A stretch of 64,000 bases of DNA. Origin: Nocardia fusca NBRC 14340. Its GTDB lineage: Bacteria > Actinomycetota > Actinomycetes > Mycobacteriales > Mycobacteriaceae. Made by a program: the position numbers and the translations under genes. Shown in pieces: positions 33,388-42,500 of the stretch. Each line of letters begins with the position of its first letter. The first letter of the stretch is position 1. The notes under the pieces were generated by a model. That model was not told where the DNA came from, searched no databases, and saw nothing but the letters and a program-made list of their open reading frames with translations. The stretch spans positions 62,001-126,000 of the forward strand of contig NZ_BDCU01000027.1 in NCBI RefSeq assembly GCF_001618425.1, given 5' to 3'.

Positions 33388-33896
33388 CCTCCACCGAACA
33401 GCTCTCCCCCGACACCACCATGGACGCGATCACCGCGGCCGTGACGCTCGGCCGCTCCGGGGACACCGCCACCGCCCGCGCACGTCTCCTCGAGATCTGG
33501 CGCGGTATCGGCGTCGCCGGTGACCCCTTGCACCGCTGCACCCTCGCGCACTACCTGGCCGACCTCCACGACGACCCCGCTCAGGCGCTGGTCTGGGATA
33601 TCCGCGCCCTCGACGCGGCCGACGCCCTCACCGACGACCGGGTTCAGCGGCACCACACGAGCCTGCAGGTGGCGGGGTTCTATCCGTCGCTGCACCTGAA
33701 CCTGGCCGACAACTATCGGCGGCTGGGATCGTGGGACGCCGCCGCGGCACAGCTCGCCGCGGCCCGCGAACGGCTGGACGCCCTCTCCGACGACGCCTAC
33801 AGCGCGATGATCCGCACCGCGCTCGACGAGGTGGCCGACGCGGTCACCCGGCGGTCCACCGAGCGGCGGACGAGCGCGCCGGGCCCGCATTCCTGA
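33384..33896 (+). CDS. TPR-like helical-repeat protein coupled to MerR-clamp gene
   Basis: A 170-residue all-helical protein, alanine-rich, with repeated helix pairs such as ARARLLEIWRGIG, TLAHYLADLHDDPAQALVWD and LNLADNYRRLGSWDAAAAQL, typical of tetratricopeptide-like repeats. The ATG overlaps the stop of the MerR-clamp gene by four bases, so translation is coupled and the two proteins probably work together. No enzyme motif is seen. It converges with a PPOX gene. Confidence 0.75.
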   Translation: MTSTEQLSPDTTMDAITAAVTLGRSGDTATARARLLEIWRGIGVAGDPLHRCTLAHYLADLHDDPAQALVWDIRALDAADALTDDRVQRHHTSLQVAGFYPSLHLNLADNYRRLGSWDAAAAQLAAARERLDALSDDAYSAMIRTALDEVADAVTRRSTERRTSAPGPHS

Positions 33897-33949
33897 CACC
33901 GTCCCGTGGTTACCGCGGCCCACCCGGCACCGATCGGCCGGGGCGGCGA

Positions 33950-34471
33950 TCACTGCGCGGTGAGCGCGGCGAAATCGGGGGCGTAGACGGTCGTCCAGTG
34001 CGGGCGCAGGCGGAAGAACACCACCTCGTTGTCCCAGTCGAACCCGTCGTCGCCGTAGAAATCCTGGAAGTAGGCGAGCAGTTCCGGCCACTCGGCATCC
34101 GGTTCACCACCGACCGGGTTCAAGGTCTCGGCGGTACCGTGCGTGAAAACACCCAACCCCTCACCGCGCATATGCGCGACACTCGCAGCCGGGCGGGCGG
34201 CGAGGTGGCGGGCCTTGGCGGCGGTGCGCGCGGTGCCGAAATACCACCGGCCGTGCAGGAAATGCCCGTCGACTCCACTCACCCGCGGCTCGCCCTTGGC
34301 GGTCACGGTGGACAGGGTGAGCAGGCACATACCGGTGAGCACCGAGGTGAGCTGCTCGGCGGTCAGGGTGCGGTCGGCGGCGATGATCGAACGGAGATGC
34401 CCCGTGGCACCCGCGAGAGAGGTGTCGAGCAGGGTCTGCAGTGCGGCCAGTTCTTCGGGGGTTTCGCGCAT
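33950..34471 (-). CDS. Pyridoxamine 5'-phosphate oxidase family protein
   Basis: A 173-residue split-barrel flavin protein. MCLLTLSTVTAKGEPRVSGVDG and FLHGRWYFGTARTAAKARHL with RPAASVAHM form the cofactor-binding core. The C-terminal half (DNEVVFFRLRPHWTTVYAPDF) is typical of a general stress-type actinobacterial subgroup. The start MRETPEE is chosen because the open frame upstream encodes a DUF1330-like fragment that does not belong to this family. Substrate unknown. Confidence 0.8.
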   Translation of the reverse strand: MRETPEELAALQTLLDTSLAGATGHLRSIIAADRTLTAEQLTSVLTGMCLLTLSTVTAKGEPRVSGVDGHFLHGRWYFGTARTAAKARHLAARPAASVAHMRGEGLGVFTHGTAETLNPVGGEPDAEWPELLAYFQDFYGDDGFDWDNEVVFFRLRPHWTTVYAPDFAALTAQ

Positions 34472-34529
34472 TGCCCCACCGTATGCGCGCCGGACCGGAT
34501 TCCGGTTGACCGAAATTGCTCCATATACG

Positions 34530-34627
34530 GCGCGGCGGCGCGCGTACTCCTGGTAGGTCCGGGCGCCGTCCGGCGCGAACCGCAGCAGGTTGAGCATCAC
34601 CACCGGCCCACCGAGGCGGAAGGGCAT
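34530..34627 (-). pseudogene. DUF1330-like N-terminal fragment
   Basis: On the minus strand, upstream of and in frame with the PPOX gene, the sequence reads MPFRLGGPVVMLNLLRF, then APDGARTYQEYARR. This is very like the first strand and helix of DUF1330 proteins, small dimeric ferredoxin-like-fold proteins. The remaining two thirds of that domain are missing. It may be a relic truncated by deletion next to the PPOX gene, or an unusual N-terminal extension of it. Confidence 0.4.
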
Positions 34628-34738
34628 TCCGCTCAGCGCACCACAGCGACCGTTCACCGCAACCATCGCAGCGCCGAACGGCCATCGGTTACGTTCGTGT
34701 GGCCGGCATGTTCCAGCTCGCTGTACAGGAGTTGCCCG

Positions 34739-37000
34739 ATGGGGACTATCGAATATCTCAAGACCGACCCCGACCTACCACCCGTGGGTGTGGTCGACCG
34801 GTCCCCGATCACGCCCGCGAAGAAGGCGATCTTCGCGGCCATCGCGCTGCTGGGCGCCGTGGCCTGGACGGTTCTCGCGATCGCGCGGGGCGAATCCGTG
34901 AACGCGGTGTGGATCGTGATCGCGGCGGTGTGTACCTACATCATCGCCTACCGGTTCTACGCGCGGCTCATCGAATACAAGGTCGTCAAACCCCGCGACG
35001 ACCTGGCGACTCCGGCCGAGATCCTGGACAACGGCAAGGACTTCATGCCGATGGACCGGCGGGTGCTGTTCGGGCATCACTTCGCGGCCATCGCGGGGGC
35101 GGGGCCGCTGGTCGGTCCGGTGCTGGCGGCGCAGATGGGGTACCTGCCGGGCACCATCTGGATCATCGTCGGCGTCGTGTTCGCCGGTGCGGTGCAGGAC
35201 TACCTGGTGCTGTGGGTATCGATGAAACGGCGCGGGCGCAGTCTCGGGCAGATGGCACGCGACGAACTCGGCGTGGTCGGCGGTGTAGCCGCCATCATCG
35301 GCGTCCTGGTGATCATGATGATCCTGCTGGCGGTACTGGCGCTGGTGGTGGTGAACGCGCTGGCGCACAGCCCGTGGGGTGTCTTCTCCATCGCGATGAC
35401 CATCCCGATCGCCCTCTTCATGGGCGTGTACCTGCGGTATCTGCGACCGGGCCGGGTCGGTGAGATCTCGGCGATCGGTTTCGTCCTGCTGATCCTGGCG
35501 ATCATCGGGGGCGGCTGGGTCTCGCACAACGACACCTGGGCCGGGTGGTTCACCTTCCATCCCGTCACCATCTCGTGGATGCTGATCGGCTACGGCTTCG
35601 TCGCCTCGGTACTGCCGGTGTGGCTGCTGCTCGCCCCGCGCGACTATCTGTCGACCTTCATGAAGATCGGCACCATCGGCCTGCTGGCGGTCGGCATCCT
35701 GGTGACCCTGCCGGTGCTGAAGGCGCCCGCGGTCTCGGAGTTCGCCACCTCGGGCACCGGCCCGGCCTTCGCGGGCAGCCTGTTCCCGTTCCTCTTCATC
35801 ACCATCGCCTGCGGTGCGCTGTCCGGTTTCCACGCGCTGGTGTCGTCGGGTACGACACCGAAACTGCTGGAGAAGGAATCGCATGCCAAGGTGATCGGCT
35901 ACGGCGGCATGCTGATGGAATCCTTCGTCGCGGTGATGGCGATCATCACGGCGTCGATCATCGATCAGCACCTGTACTTCGCGATGAACGCTCCGGCCGG
36001 CGCGACCGGCGGCACCGCGGAAACCGCCGCGGCCTACACGAACGGCCTGGGCCTCTCCGGTCCGCCGACGACCGGCGCCGAATTGAGCCAGGCCGCCACC
36101 GATGTCGGCGAGGAATCGGTTATCTCCCGCACCGGCGGCGCACCCACGCTGGCCATCGGGATCTCCGAGGTGTTCGCCGGGTTCCTGGGCGGCGCCGGGA
36201 TGAAGTCGTTCTGGTACCACTTCGCGATCATGTTCGAGGCGCTGTTCATCCTGACCACCATCGACGCGGGCACCCGCGTGGCGCGGTTCATGCTGTCCGA
36301 TTCGCTGGGCAACCTGCGCGGTCCGGCGCGTAAGTTCGCCGATCCGTCGTGGCGGGTGGGGGCGTGGCTGTGCTCGGCGGTCGTGGTGGCGGCCTGGGGG
36401 TCGATCCTGCTGATGGGTGTGACGGATCCGCTGGGCGGGATCAACGCGCTGTTCCCGCTGTTCGGTATCGCCAACCAGTTGCTGGCCGCGATCGCGCTGG
36501 TGGTGGTGCTGACGATCCTGGTGAAGAAGGGCCTGACGAAATGGGCCTGGATCCCCGGGATCGCCCTGGCCTGGGATCTCATCGTCACCATGACCGCGTC
36601 CTGGCAGAAGATCTTCTCGGCCGATCCGAAGGTGGGCTACTGGAAACAGAACAGCATCTGCCGGGCCGCCCGGGACGCCGGTGAGCTGTGCCTGACGGCG
36701 AAAACACCGGATGACGTGGACGCGGTCATCCGCAATACGTTCATCCAGGGTGCGCTGTCCATCGTTTTCGCGGTGCTGGTCCTGATCGTGGTGCTCGCCG
36801 CGGTATGGGTCTGCTACCGCACCGTGAAATCGGGCGATACCTCGACCACCGAATCGCCGGAGGAGCCGTCGAAGATCTTCGCGCCCAGTGGTTTCCTGAT
36901 CACCTCGGCGGAGAAGGATGTCCAGCGGCAGTGGGACGAGCGGATCGCGAAGGGCGAGGTCGCGGTGCCGGGGGCGGCACATGCGGAGGTGCGGAGTTGA
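34739..37000 (+). CDS. cstA: Carbon starvation protein A (CstA), peptide/pyruvate transporter
   Basis: A 753-residue membrane protein with about 16-18 helices. Hallmarks: FGHHFAAIAGAGPLVGPVLAAQMGYLPG, the fully conserved CstA segment, then QDYLVLWVSMKRRGRSLGQMAR, GALSGFHALVSSGTTPKLLEKE, and the C-terminal PLFGIANQLLAAIAL. CstA-type proteins import pyruvate or peptides and are induced on carbon starvation. AGGAG eight bases before the ATG sets the start. The stop overlaps the start of a YbdD-type gene, its usual partner. A strong terminator follows that gene. Confidence 0.95.
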   Translation: MGTIEYLKTDPDLPPVGVVDRSPITPAKKAIFAAIALLGAVAWTVLAIARGESVNAVWIVIAAVCTYIIAYRFYARLIEYKVVKPRDDLATPAEILDNGKDFMPMDRRVLFGHHFAAIAGAGPLVGPVLAAQMGYLPGTIWIIVGVVFAGAVQDYLVLWVSMKRRGRSLGQMARDELGVVGGVAAIIGVLVIMMILLAVLALVVVNALAHSPWGVFSIAMTIPIALFMGVYLRYLRPGRVGEISAIGFVLLILAIIGGGWVSHNDTWAGWFTFHPVTISWMLIGYGFVASVLPVWLLLAPRDYLSTFMKIGTIGLLAVGILVTLPVLKAPAVSEFATSGTGPAFAGSLFPFLFITIACGALSGFHALVSSGTTPKLLEKESHAKVIGYGGMLMESFVAVMAIITASIIDQHLYFAMNAPAGATGGTAETAAAYTNGLGLSGPPTTGAELSQAATDVGEESVISRTGGAPTLAIGISEVFAGFLGGAGMKSFWYHFAIMFEALFILTTIDAGTRVARFMLSDSLGNLRGPARKFADPSWRVGAWLCSAVVVAAWGSILLMGVTDPLGGINALFPLFGIANQLLAAIALVVVLTILVKKGLTKWAWIPGIALAWDLIVTMTASWQKIFSADPKVGYWKQNSICRAARDAGELCLTAKTPDDVDAVIRNTFIQGALSIVFAVLVLIVVLAAVWVCYRTVKSGDTSTTESPEEPSKIFAPSGFLITSAEKDVQRQWDERIAKGEVAVPGAAHAEVRS

Positions 37001-37278
37001 CCGGGCGGCTCGCGGCGGCGCCGGACATGGGCGCCGGGACGCTGGGCGCCGAGCGGGCCGGTCCGCGCGGGACGCCGGCCCGCGGGGTGCGGGCGCTCGC
37101 TCGCGGGGCGCGGTCGGTGTTCCGGTACCTGGACTCCGTCGTCGGCGGGCAGGACTACCAGCGCTACCTCGCGCATATGCGCCGGGTGCATCCCGGCCGC
37201 CCGGTGGTGAGTGAGCGGGACTACTGGCGGGAGCGGTACGCCGACGCGGACCGCAATCCGGGCGCGCGCTGCTGCTGA
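36997..37278 (+). CDS. YbdD/YjiX family small protein, CstA partner
   Basis: A 93-residue protein. The core LDSVVGGQDYQRYLAHMRRVHPG followed by PVVSERDYWRERYADA and the terminal Cys pair (GARCC) identify the YbdD/YjiX family, which is encoded next to cstA in many bacteria and is needed for pyruvate uptake in some. I favour the TTG start that overlaps the cstA stop (TTGA), with GGAGG seven bases upstream. An ATG ten codons later (37027) is the alternative. The N-terminal 40 residues are low-complexity Gly/Ala/Arg and longer than usual. Confidence 0.82.
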   Translation: MTGRLAAAPDMGAGTLGAERAGPRGTPARGVRALARGARSVFRYLDSVVGGQDYQRYLAHMRRVHPGRPVVSERDYWRERYADADRNPGARCC

Positions 37279-37295
37279 GCAGAACCGCGAGAGTT

Positions 37296-37334
37296 ACGGC
37301 GGGGCCGGTGCGACCGGCCCCGCCGTCGCGTTTT
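37296..37334 (+). terminator. Rho-independent terminator after the cstA-ybdD operon
   Basis: A perfect 14-bp stem (first arm ACGGCGGGGCCGGT) with a GCG loop is followed four bases later by TTTT. It lies 17 bp after the stop of the ybdD-like gene and is the best classical terminator in the window. Confidence 0.85.
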
Positions 37335-37428
37335 CACGGCTGCCCCGCACCGCCATCGTTTCCGTTATCCAGCCCGCGCCCCCGCGACCGCCCTCGGCGA
37401 CATGCGGCACCGATGTCTGTTTTCCGCT

Positions 37429-37448
37429 AGCTCGAGGCCCCTCGAGCT
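37429..37448. promoter_or_regulatory. 20-bp perfect palindrome upstream of alkA (ada-alkA)
   Basis: AGCTCGAGG-CC-CCTCGAGCT is a perfect palindrome ending 15 bases before the GTG start of the Ada-AlkA gene. It may be an Ada or other operator; a hairpin that ends upstream transcription is possible, but a terminator already lies 100 bp upstream. Confidence 0.5.
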
Positions 37449-37463
37449 GACATCGTGTGTTGG

Positions 37464-38999
37464 GTGAGCATCACGGCCCTGGATTTCGAACGCTGCTATC
37501 GCGCGGTCTCGGCCCGCGACTCCCGTTTTGACGGGCAGTTCTACACCGCCGTGCGCACCACCGGAATCTATTGCCGGCCGTCCTGCCCGGCGATCACTCC
37601 GAAGCGCACCAATGTGACCTTCCTGCCGACCGCGGCCGCGGCCCAGCAGGCGGGCTACCGCGCCTGCCGCCGCTGCCTGCCCGATGCCGCGCCCGGGTCG
37701 CCCCTGTGGAACACCCGCGCCGACCTGGCCGCCCGGGCCATGCGGCTCATCGGCGACGGTGTGGTGGAACGCGGCGGGGTCCCCGCGCTGGCCTCGGCGC
37801 TCGGCTATTCGCAACGACAGCTCACCCGGGTGCTCACCACCGAACTCGGCGCGGGCCCGCTGGCGCTGGCGCGGGCCCACCGGGCACATACCGCGCGACT
37901 GCTGATCCAGACCACCGCCATGCCCATGTCGGATATCGCCTTCGCCGCCGGTTTCGCCAGTATCCGGCAGTTCAACGACACCGTGCGCGAGGTCTTCGCG
38001 GTCAGTCCAAGCACCATGCGCACCGAAGCGCAGCGCACCCGCGACCGCACGGTCCCGACCGCCAACGGCACCCTGTCCCTGCGCCTGCCCTACCGGGCGC
38101 CGCTGGACCGCGACTGGCTGAACTGGTTCCTGTCCGCCCACGTGGCACCGGGTCTGGAGCTCTGGCAGACCACATCGGTCGGGGAGAACCACTATCTGCG
38201 CACCATCCGCACGCCGCACGGTTACGCCGGGGTCCGGCTCGCGGTACTGCCCGGGCATGTCCAGGCGGAACTGACGCTGCGCGATATGCGCGACCTCGCG
38301 CCCGCGGTGGCCCGGGTCCGGCATCTGCTCGACCTCGACGCGGACCCGGTGGCCATCGACGAGGCACTCACCCGGGCCCCCGAGAGCACCGGAGCGCCGC
38401 ACGAACCGCACGCTCATTTCGCCCCCGGGATCCGGGTACCGGGCTGCGTGGACGGACCGGAGTTGCTGCTGCGCACCATGATCGGTCAGCAGATCTCGGT
38501 GGCGGCGGCCAATACGCATACGGCCCGGCTGGTCGCCGCCCTCGGCGAACCGGTGGACGGGCCGGTCGGCCGGTTGTTCCCGGCACCGGAGGTGATCGCC
38601 GAACGCGGCGCCGAAGTACTGGCGGGCCCCGCCCAGCGGATCCGCTCCATCACCGCCGCCGCGGCGGCGCTCGCTTCCGGCGACCTGGTCCTGCACCAGG
38701 GCCGTACTGCCGCCGACCTGCGACGCGATCTGCTCGCACTCGACGGAGTCGGCCCGTGGACCGCCGACTACGTCACCATGCGGCTGCTCGCCGACCCCGA
38801 CATCATGCTGCACACCGATCTCGTCATCCGCCGCGGCGCCGCCCGCCGCGGTATCGACCTGACCGATACGACCCGCTGGTCGCCCTGGCGTTCCTACCTC
38901 TGTATGCACCTGTGGCGCACCGAACTGCGCTCCCGGGCCGAATCCCGGGAGTCCGCCGCACCCAGTACCGAAACCGACGCGAAAGTGAGTACCGACTGA
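37464..38999 (+). CDS. alkA: Ada-AlkA fusion: alkylation-response regulator and 3-methyladenine DNA glycosylase II
   Basis: A 511-residue fusion for DNA alkylation repair. Residues 30-75 are the Ada zinc domain with the four-Cys site C37, C41, C68, C71, in which C37 accepts methyl from phosphotriesters. Residues 85-190 are an AraC-type DNA-binding domain (PALASALGYSQRQLTRVL and MSDIAFAAGFASIRQFND). The rest is an AlkA-type glycosylase with LLALDGVGPWTADYVTMR as the helix-hairpin-helix and the catalytic Asp in MLHTDLVI. The methyltransferase domain for O6-methylguanine is missing and is supplied by the next gene. GTG at 37455 is an alternative start. From memory the arrangement equals Rv1317c-Rv1316c. 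Confidence 0.92.
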   Translation: MSITALDFERCYRAVSARDSRFDGQFYTAVRTTGIYCRPSCPAITPKRTNVTFLPTAAAAQQAGYRACRRCLPDAAPGSPLWNTRADLAARAMRLIGDGVVERGGVPALASALGYSQRQLTRVLTTELGAGPLALARAHRAHTARLLIQTTAMPMSDIAFAAGFASIRQFNDTVREVFAVSPSTMRTEAQRTRDRTVPTANGTLSLRLPYRAPLDRDWLNWFLSAHVAPGLELWQTTSVGENHYLRTIRTPHGYAGVRLAVLPGHVQAELTLRDMRDLAPAVARVRHLLDLDADPVAIDEALTRAPESTGAPHEPHAHFAPGIRVPGCVDGPELLLRTMIGQQISVAAANTHTARLVAALGEPVDGPVGRLFPAPEVIAERGAEVLAGPAQRIRSITAAAAALASGDLVLHQGRTAADLRRDLLALDGVGPWTADYVTMRLLADPDIMLHTDLVIRRGAARRGIDLTDTTRWSPWRSYLCMHLWRTELRSRAESRESAAPSTETDAKVSTD

Positions 39000-39535
39000 T
39001 GTCCACCGCCACCCTGCCCGCCCTGGCCACCACCGCGACCGGCACCGCCGACGTCGCCACCGTGGACACCCCGCTCGGCCCGTTCACCACGATCGTGGCC
39101 GCCGACGGCGCGGTCCTGGCGTCCGGGTGGACCGCCGCGCCCGAAGAACTCCGCACACTGGTCCACCCCGGCCTGCGCCCGGCGGAACTGCGCGCCCGCC
39201 GTGAACTTGGTGCGGTGACCGACGCCGTCACCGCCTACCACCGCGGCGACACCGCCGCGATCGATTCCGTCCCGGTGCGTCAGCGCTCGGGCGAATTCCT
39301 GCAGCACGCGTGGGAGGTGCTGCGCACGGTGCCCGCGGGGCAGCCGATCACCTACACCGCGTTCGCCGCCCGCTCCGGCCGGCCCGCGGCCACCCGCGCC
39401 GCGGCGAGCGCCTGTGCCCGCAATGCGGCCGCACTGTTCGTGCCCTGCCATCGGATCGTACGCACCGACGGCACGCTCGGCGGTTTCCGCTGGGGTCTGG
39501 GCATCAAGCGACGGCTGCTCGATCTCGAGGGTTGA
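38999..39535 (+). CDS. ogt: Methylated-DNA--[protein]-cysteine S-methyltransferase (Ogt)
   Basis: A 178-residue repair protein that takes the methyl group from O6-methylguanine or O4-methylthymine onto its own Cys. The active site is FVPCHRIVRTDGTLGGFRWG, the usual PCHRI motif. ITYTAFAARSGRPAATRAAASA is the DNA-binding helix-turn-helix with the Arg finger. The start overlaps the Ada-AlkA stop (TGATG), so it is translated as the second gene of the repair operon. The N-terminal 25 residues are longer and more Ala/Thr-rich than in E. coli. It converges with sbcC, 10 bp away. Confidence 0.94.
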   Translation: MSTATLPALATTATGTADVATVDTPLGPFTTIVAADGAVLASGWTAAPEELRTLVHPGLRPAELRARRELGAVTDAVTAYHRGDTAAIDSVPVRQRSGEFLQHAWEVLRTVPAGQPITYTAFAARSGRPAATRAAASACARNAAALFVPCHRIVRTDGTLGGFRWGLGIKRRLLDLEG

Positions 39536-39545
39536 ATCCGCGCGG

Positions 39546-42500
39546 TCAGGCGATGGTGGCATGCAACCGGGAACCGTTGCGGCCGCGCACCACGTGAAGG
39601 CGGCTGGGTATGCGCTGACGCATCTCGTCGACGTGACTGACCAGCCCTACCACCCGGCCTCCGTCGCGGAGTTCGTCGAGAACACCCATCACCGCGTCGA
39701 GGGTGTCGGCGTCCAGGCTGCCGAAGCCTTCGTCGATGAACAGGGTGTCGAGGATGATCCCACCCGCTTCGGACGCGACGGTATCGGCCAGACCCAGCGC
39801 GAGCGCCAGTGACGCCATGAAGGTTTCCCCACCGGAAAGTGTGCGAGCGGGCCGGACGGCGCCGGTGTAGTCGTCACGGATGTCCAGCCCGAGACCGCCG
39901 CGCCGGCCGTGCGTCCCGGCCCGGTCGGTGTGCACGAATTCGTACCGGCCGCCCGACATCCGGCGCAGCCGGGCCGACCCGGCCACCGCGACCTCCTCGA
40001 GCCGGGCCGCGAGCACATAGGAGCGCAGCGACATCCGCCGGTTGTTCGCGCCACGGCCCGCGACCACCTCCACCAGCTCGGCCAGTTCCTGGTGGGCCCG
40101 CTGGGCGGGGGCGACCAAATCCACCGCCGCCCACAACTGCCCGCACAGGGTTTCCAGCCGGGTGACCCGGTGCACAGCGGCGGAATGGGCCGCGACCGCC
40201 TCGTCCAGCGCGATCCGGGCGGTCCGCACCGCAGCCTCGAGCGCTTCCGGATCACCGGGCGCGGTGGCGGCGGCGGCCCGGATCTCCGGTTCGTCCAGTA
40301 CGGCGCGAGCGGCTGCGCGTATCTCCTCCGCGGCGGCCAGGGCAGCGCTCAGCGCGTCCTGCCGCTGCGGGGTCCGGGTGGCGGCACCGACCAGCGGCGC
40401 GTAGATCCGCAGCGTCGCCAGCATCTCCTCCGAGCCGGCTCCGGAGTCTCGGCCCACGTCACCCGAACCACCGGCCACGGAATCCGGCGCGGTGCCGACG
40501 GCACTCGTGGGCGGGACCAGACCCGCCGATCCGGCCAGTCGTTCGACCCGCAGCACACAGGTGGCCACCCGTTCCCACGCCGCGCGGACCGCGGCATAGG
40601 TGTCACGCCGGTTGCCCGCGGCGGCGATCAGCGCGTGCAGGCGCTCCCGGCGACGACCGATGGTCCGGTCCCGCCCGGCGGCAGTGCGCAGCTTCTCGTC
40701 GATTTCGGCGAGCCGGGTCTGCGCGGACTCGATCCGCGCCGCGACGGCCCCCGCCCGGGTCTCGGTATCGCGCAGGGCATCGTGCAACTCGTTCTCATCG
40801 CTGCGCAGGCGGGTGAGTTCGGCGGCACACGCCTCGGCCGATTCGGCCAGTTCCTCCGCGTCCCCGCACTTCTCGGTGGCCTCACGCAGGGCGGCCGCGA
40901 GTTGCACGCGGTCGGCCTCGCCACCGCGGGCCAGCAGTGCCTCGATCTCCCGCTCCACCTCGGCCAGCACTGACTGCGCACGTTCACGCGCCGCCTCGGC
41001 GGTACGTTCGGCGGCGACCGCCGCCGCCTCGTCTTCTTTCGATACGGCACCAGCCGCCTGCCGCGCCGGCCGGGGATGCTCGGCCGAACCGCACACCGCG
41101 CACGCCTGCCCGTCCACCAGGCGCCCGGCCAGCTCCGCCGCCATTCCGGCCAACCGGCGTTCCCGCAGGTCCAGGACGTGCTCACGGGCCTCCAGATGCC
41201 GGGCGCGCACGGTATCGAGATCCACCCGGGCCCGGTCGAGCGTGGTGCGCGCCCGAGCCAGTTCCACGGCCGCGGTCGCGGCCTCCTGCAAACGCCGGAG
41301 TTCGGTCCGCAGACCGGGCAGCGTCGCTTTCGCCTCGTCGGCTTCCCGCGCCCGCGCCTGCGCGCCGGCCAGGATCTCGGGTAGCCGGGCCCGGCGTTCG
41401 GTGAGGGTGGCCGAACGTTCGCCGAGTTCGGCCGCCTCGGCGTGCAGTTCGGCCAGTTCTCCGCGCAACGTATCGGCCGTAACCGCGTCGGCGCGGATCT
41501 CCCCGAGTTTGCCCAGGAGCGCGCTCCATCCGCGGATCGCGGTATCGAGACCGAGATCCTCGTCGTAGCCGGCTCGGTCGTCCATCCGGTCCGGCTCGTC
41601 CGCACCGGCGCTGGAAGAGCTTTCCGCAGACCCCCCGGGATCCACGTCGAACAGTGCGAACTCGTCGGCAGCCGACGCCGGGAAGCCCTCCGGCGCGACA
41701 TCCTCCGAGGACAGTTCCTCGACCCGGTCCCCGGTTCGCCCGGCGGACGGGCACAGCACCAGGCGGATACCCGGGATGTCCGCGCTGTCGGGTTCCGCGG
41801 CCAGCCGGGCCAGATGTTCGGCCGCGGCCGCGGATTCGTCTTCACGGCTGCGCGCCGCGCGGACCGCGGCCTCGGCCTCGGCCAGCGCCGCGGCCACCGG
41901 TTCGGCGCGGCGCGCACGATCCAGTTCGCCACGATCCGCGGCCCGTGCCCGGGCGTCGGCGGCGTACTGCTCGAGCTGCTGCCGGGCCAGTTCCAGCCGG
42001 CGTCGCTGCTCGGCCGCCCGCCGCTCCCGTTCGGCCCGTTCGTCGGCGCGCGCCGACTCCGCGCGCCGCTCATCGAGTTCGTGCTGCGCCTTCTCCACCT
42101 CGCCGCGCGCCCCCGCCAGCAGATCCTGCGACCACTCGACCGCGTCCAGAATGTCGATCCGCTCGGTGCGGTCTATCCCGGCCGTCACCGCGACCCGGGT
42201 GATCAGGTCCTCCACATTGCGCTGCTGGGCGCCGATCTGCTCCCCCGACGATTTGCGCTGGGCGGTGAGCCACTGTTCGGCCGACCCGAAACGTCCGGTA
42301 TCGAACAGTTTCTCGAGCAGTCGTTCGCGATCCTCGTTCTCGGCGCGCAGGAACTTCGCGAAATCCCCCTGCGGCAGCAGCACCACCTGGAAGAACTGAT
42401 CGGCGCTCATGCCCAGCAGTCGCACGATCTCGTCGCCGATTTCGTTGATCCGCGAAAGGTTGGTGCCCTGTCCGTCCAGCCAGGTCAGCGTGGCTTTGGC

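Noticed and set aside
34775..36982. 735-codon open frame antisense to cstA
   Set aside because: It is the complement of the strongly conserved CstA frame; long antisense frames arise from third-position GC bias and this one shows no family features.
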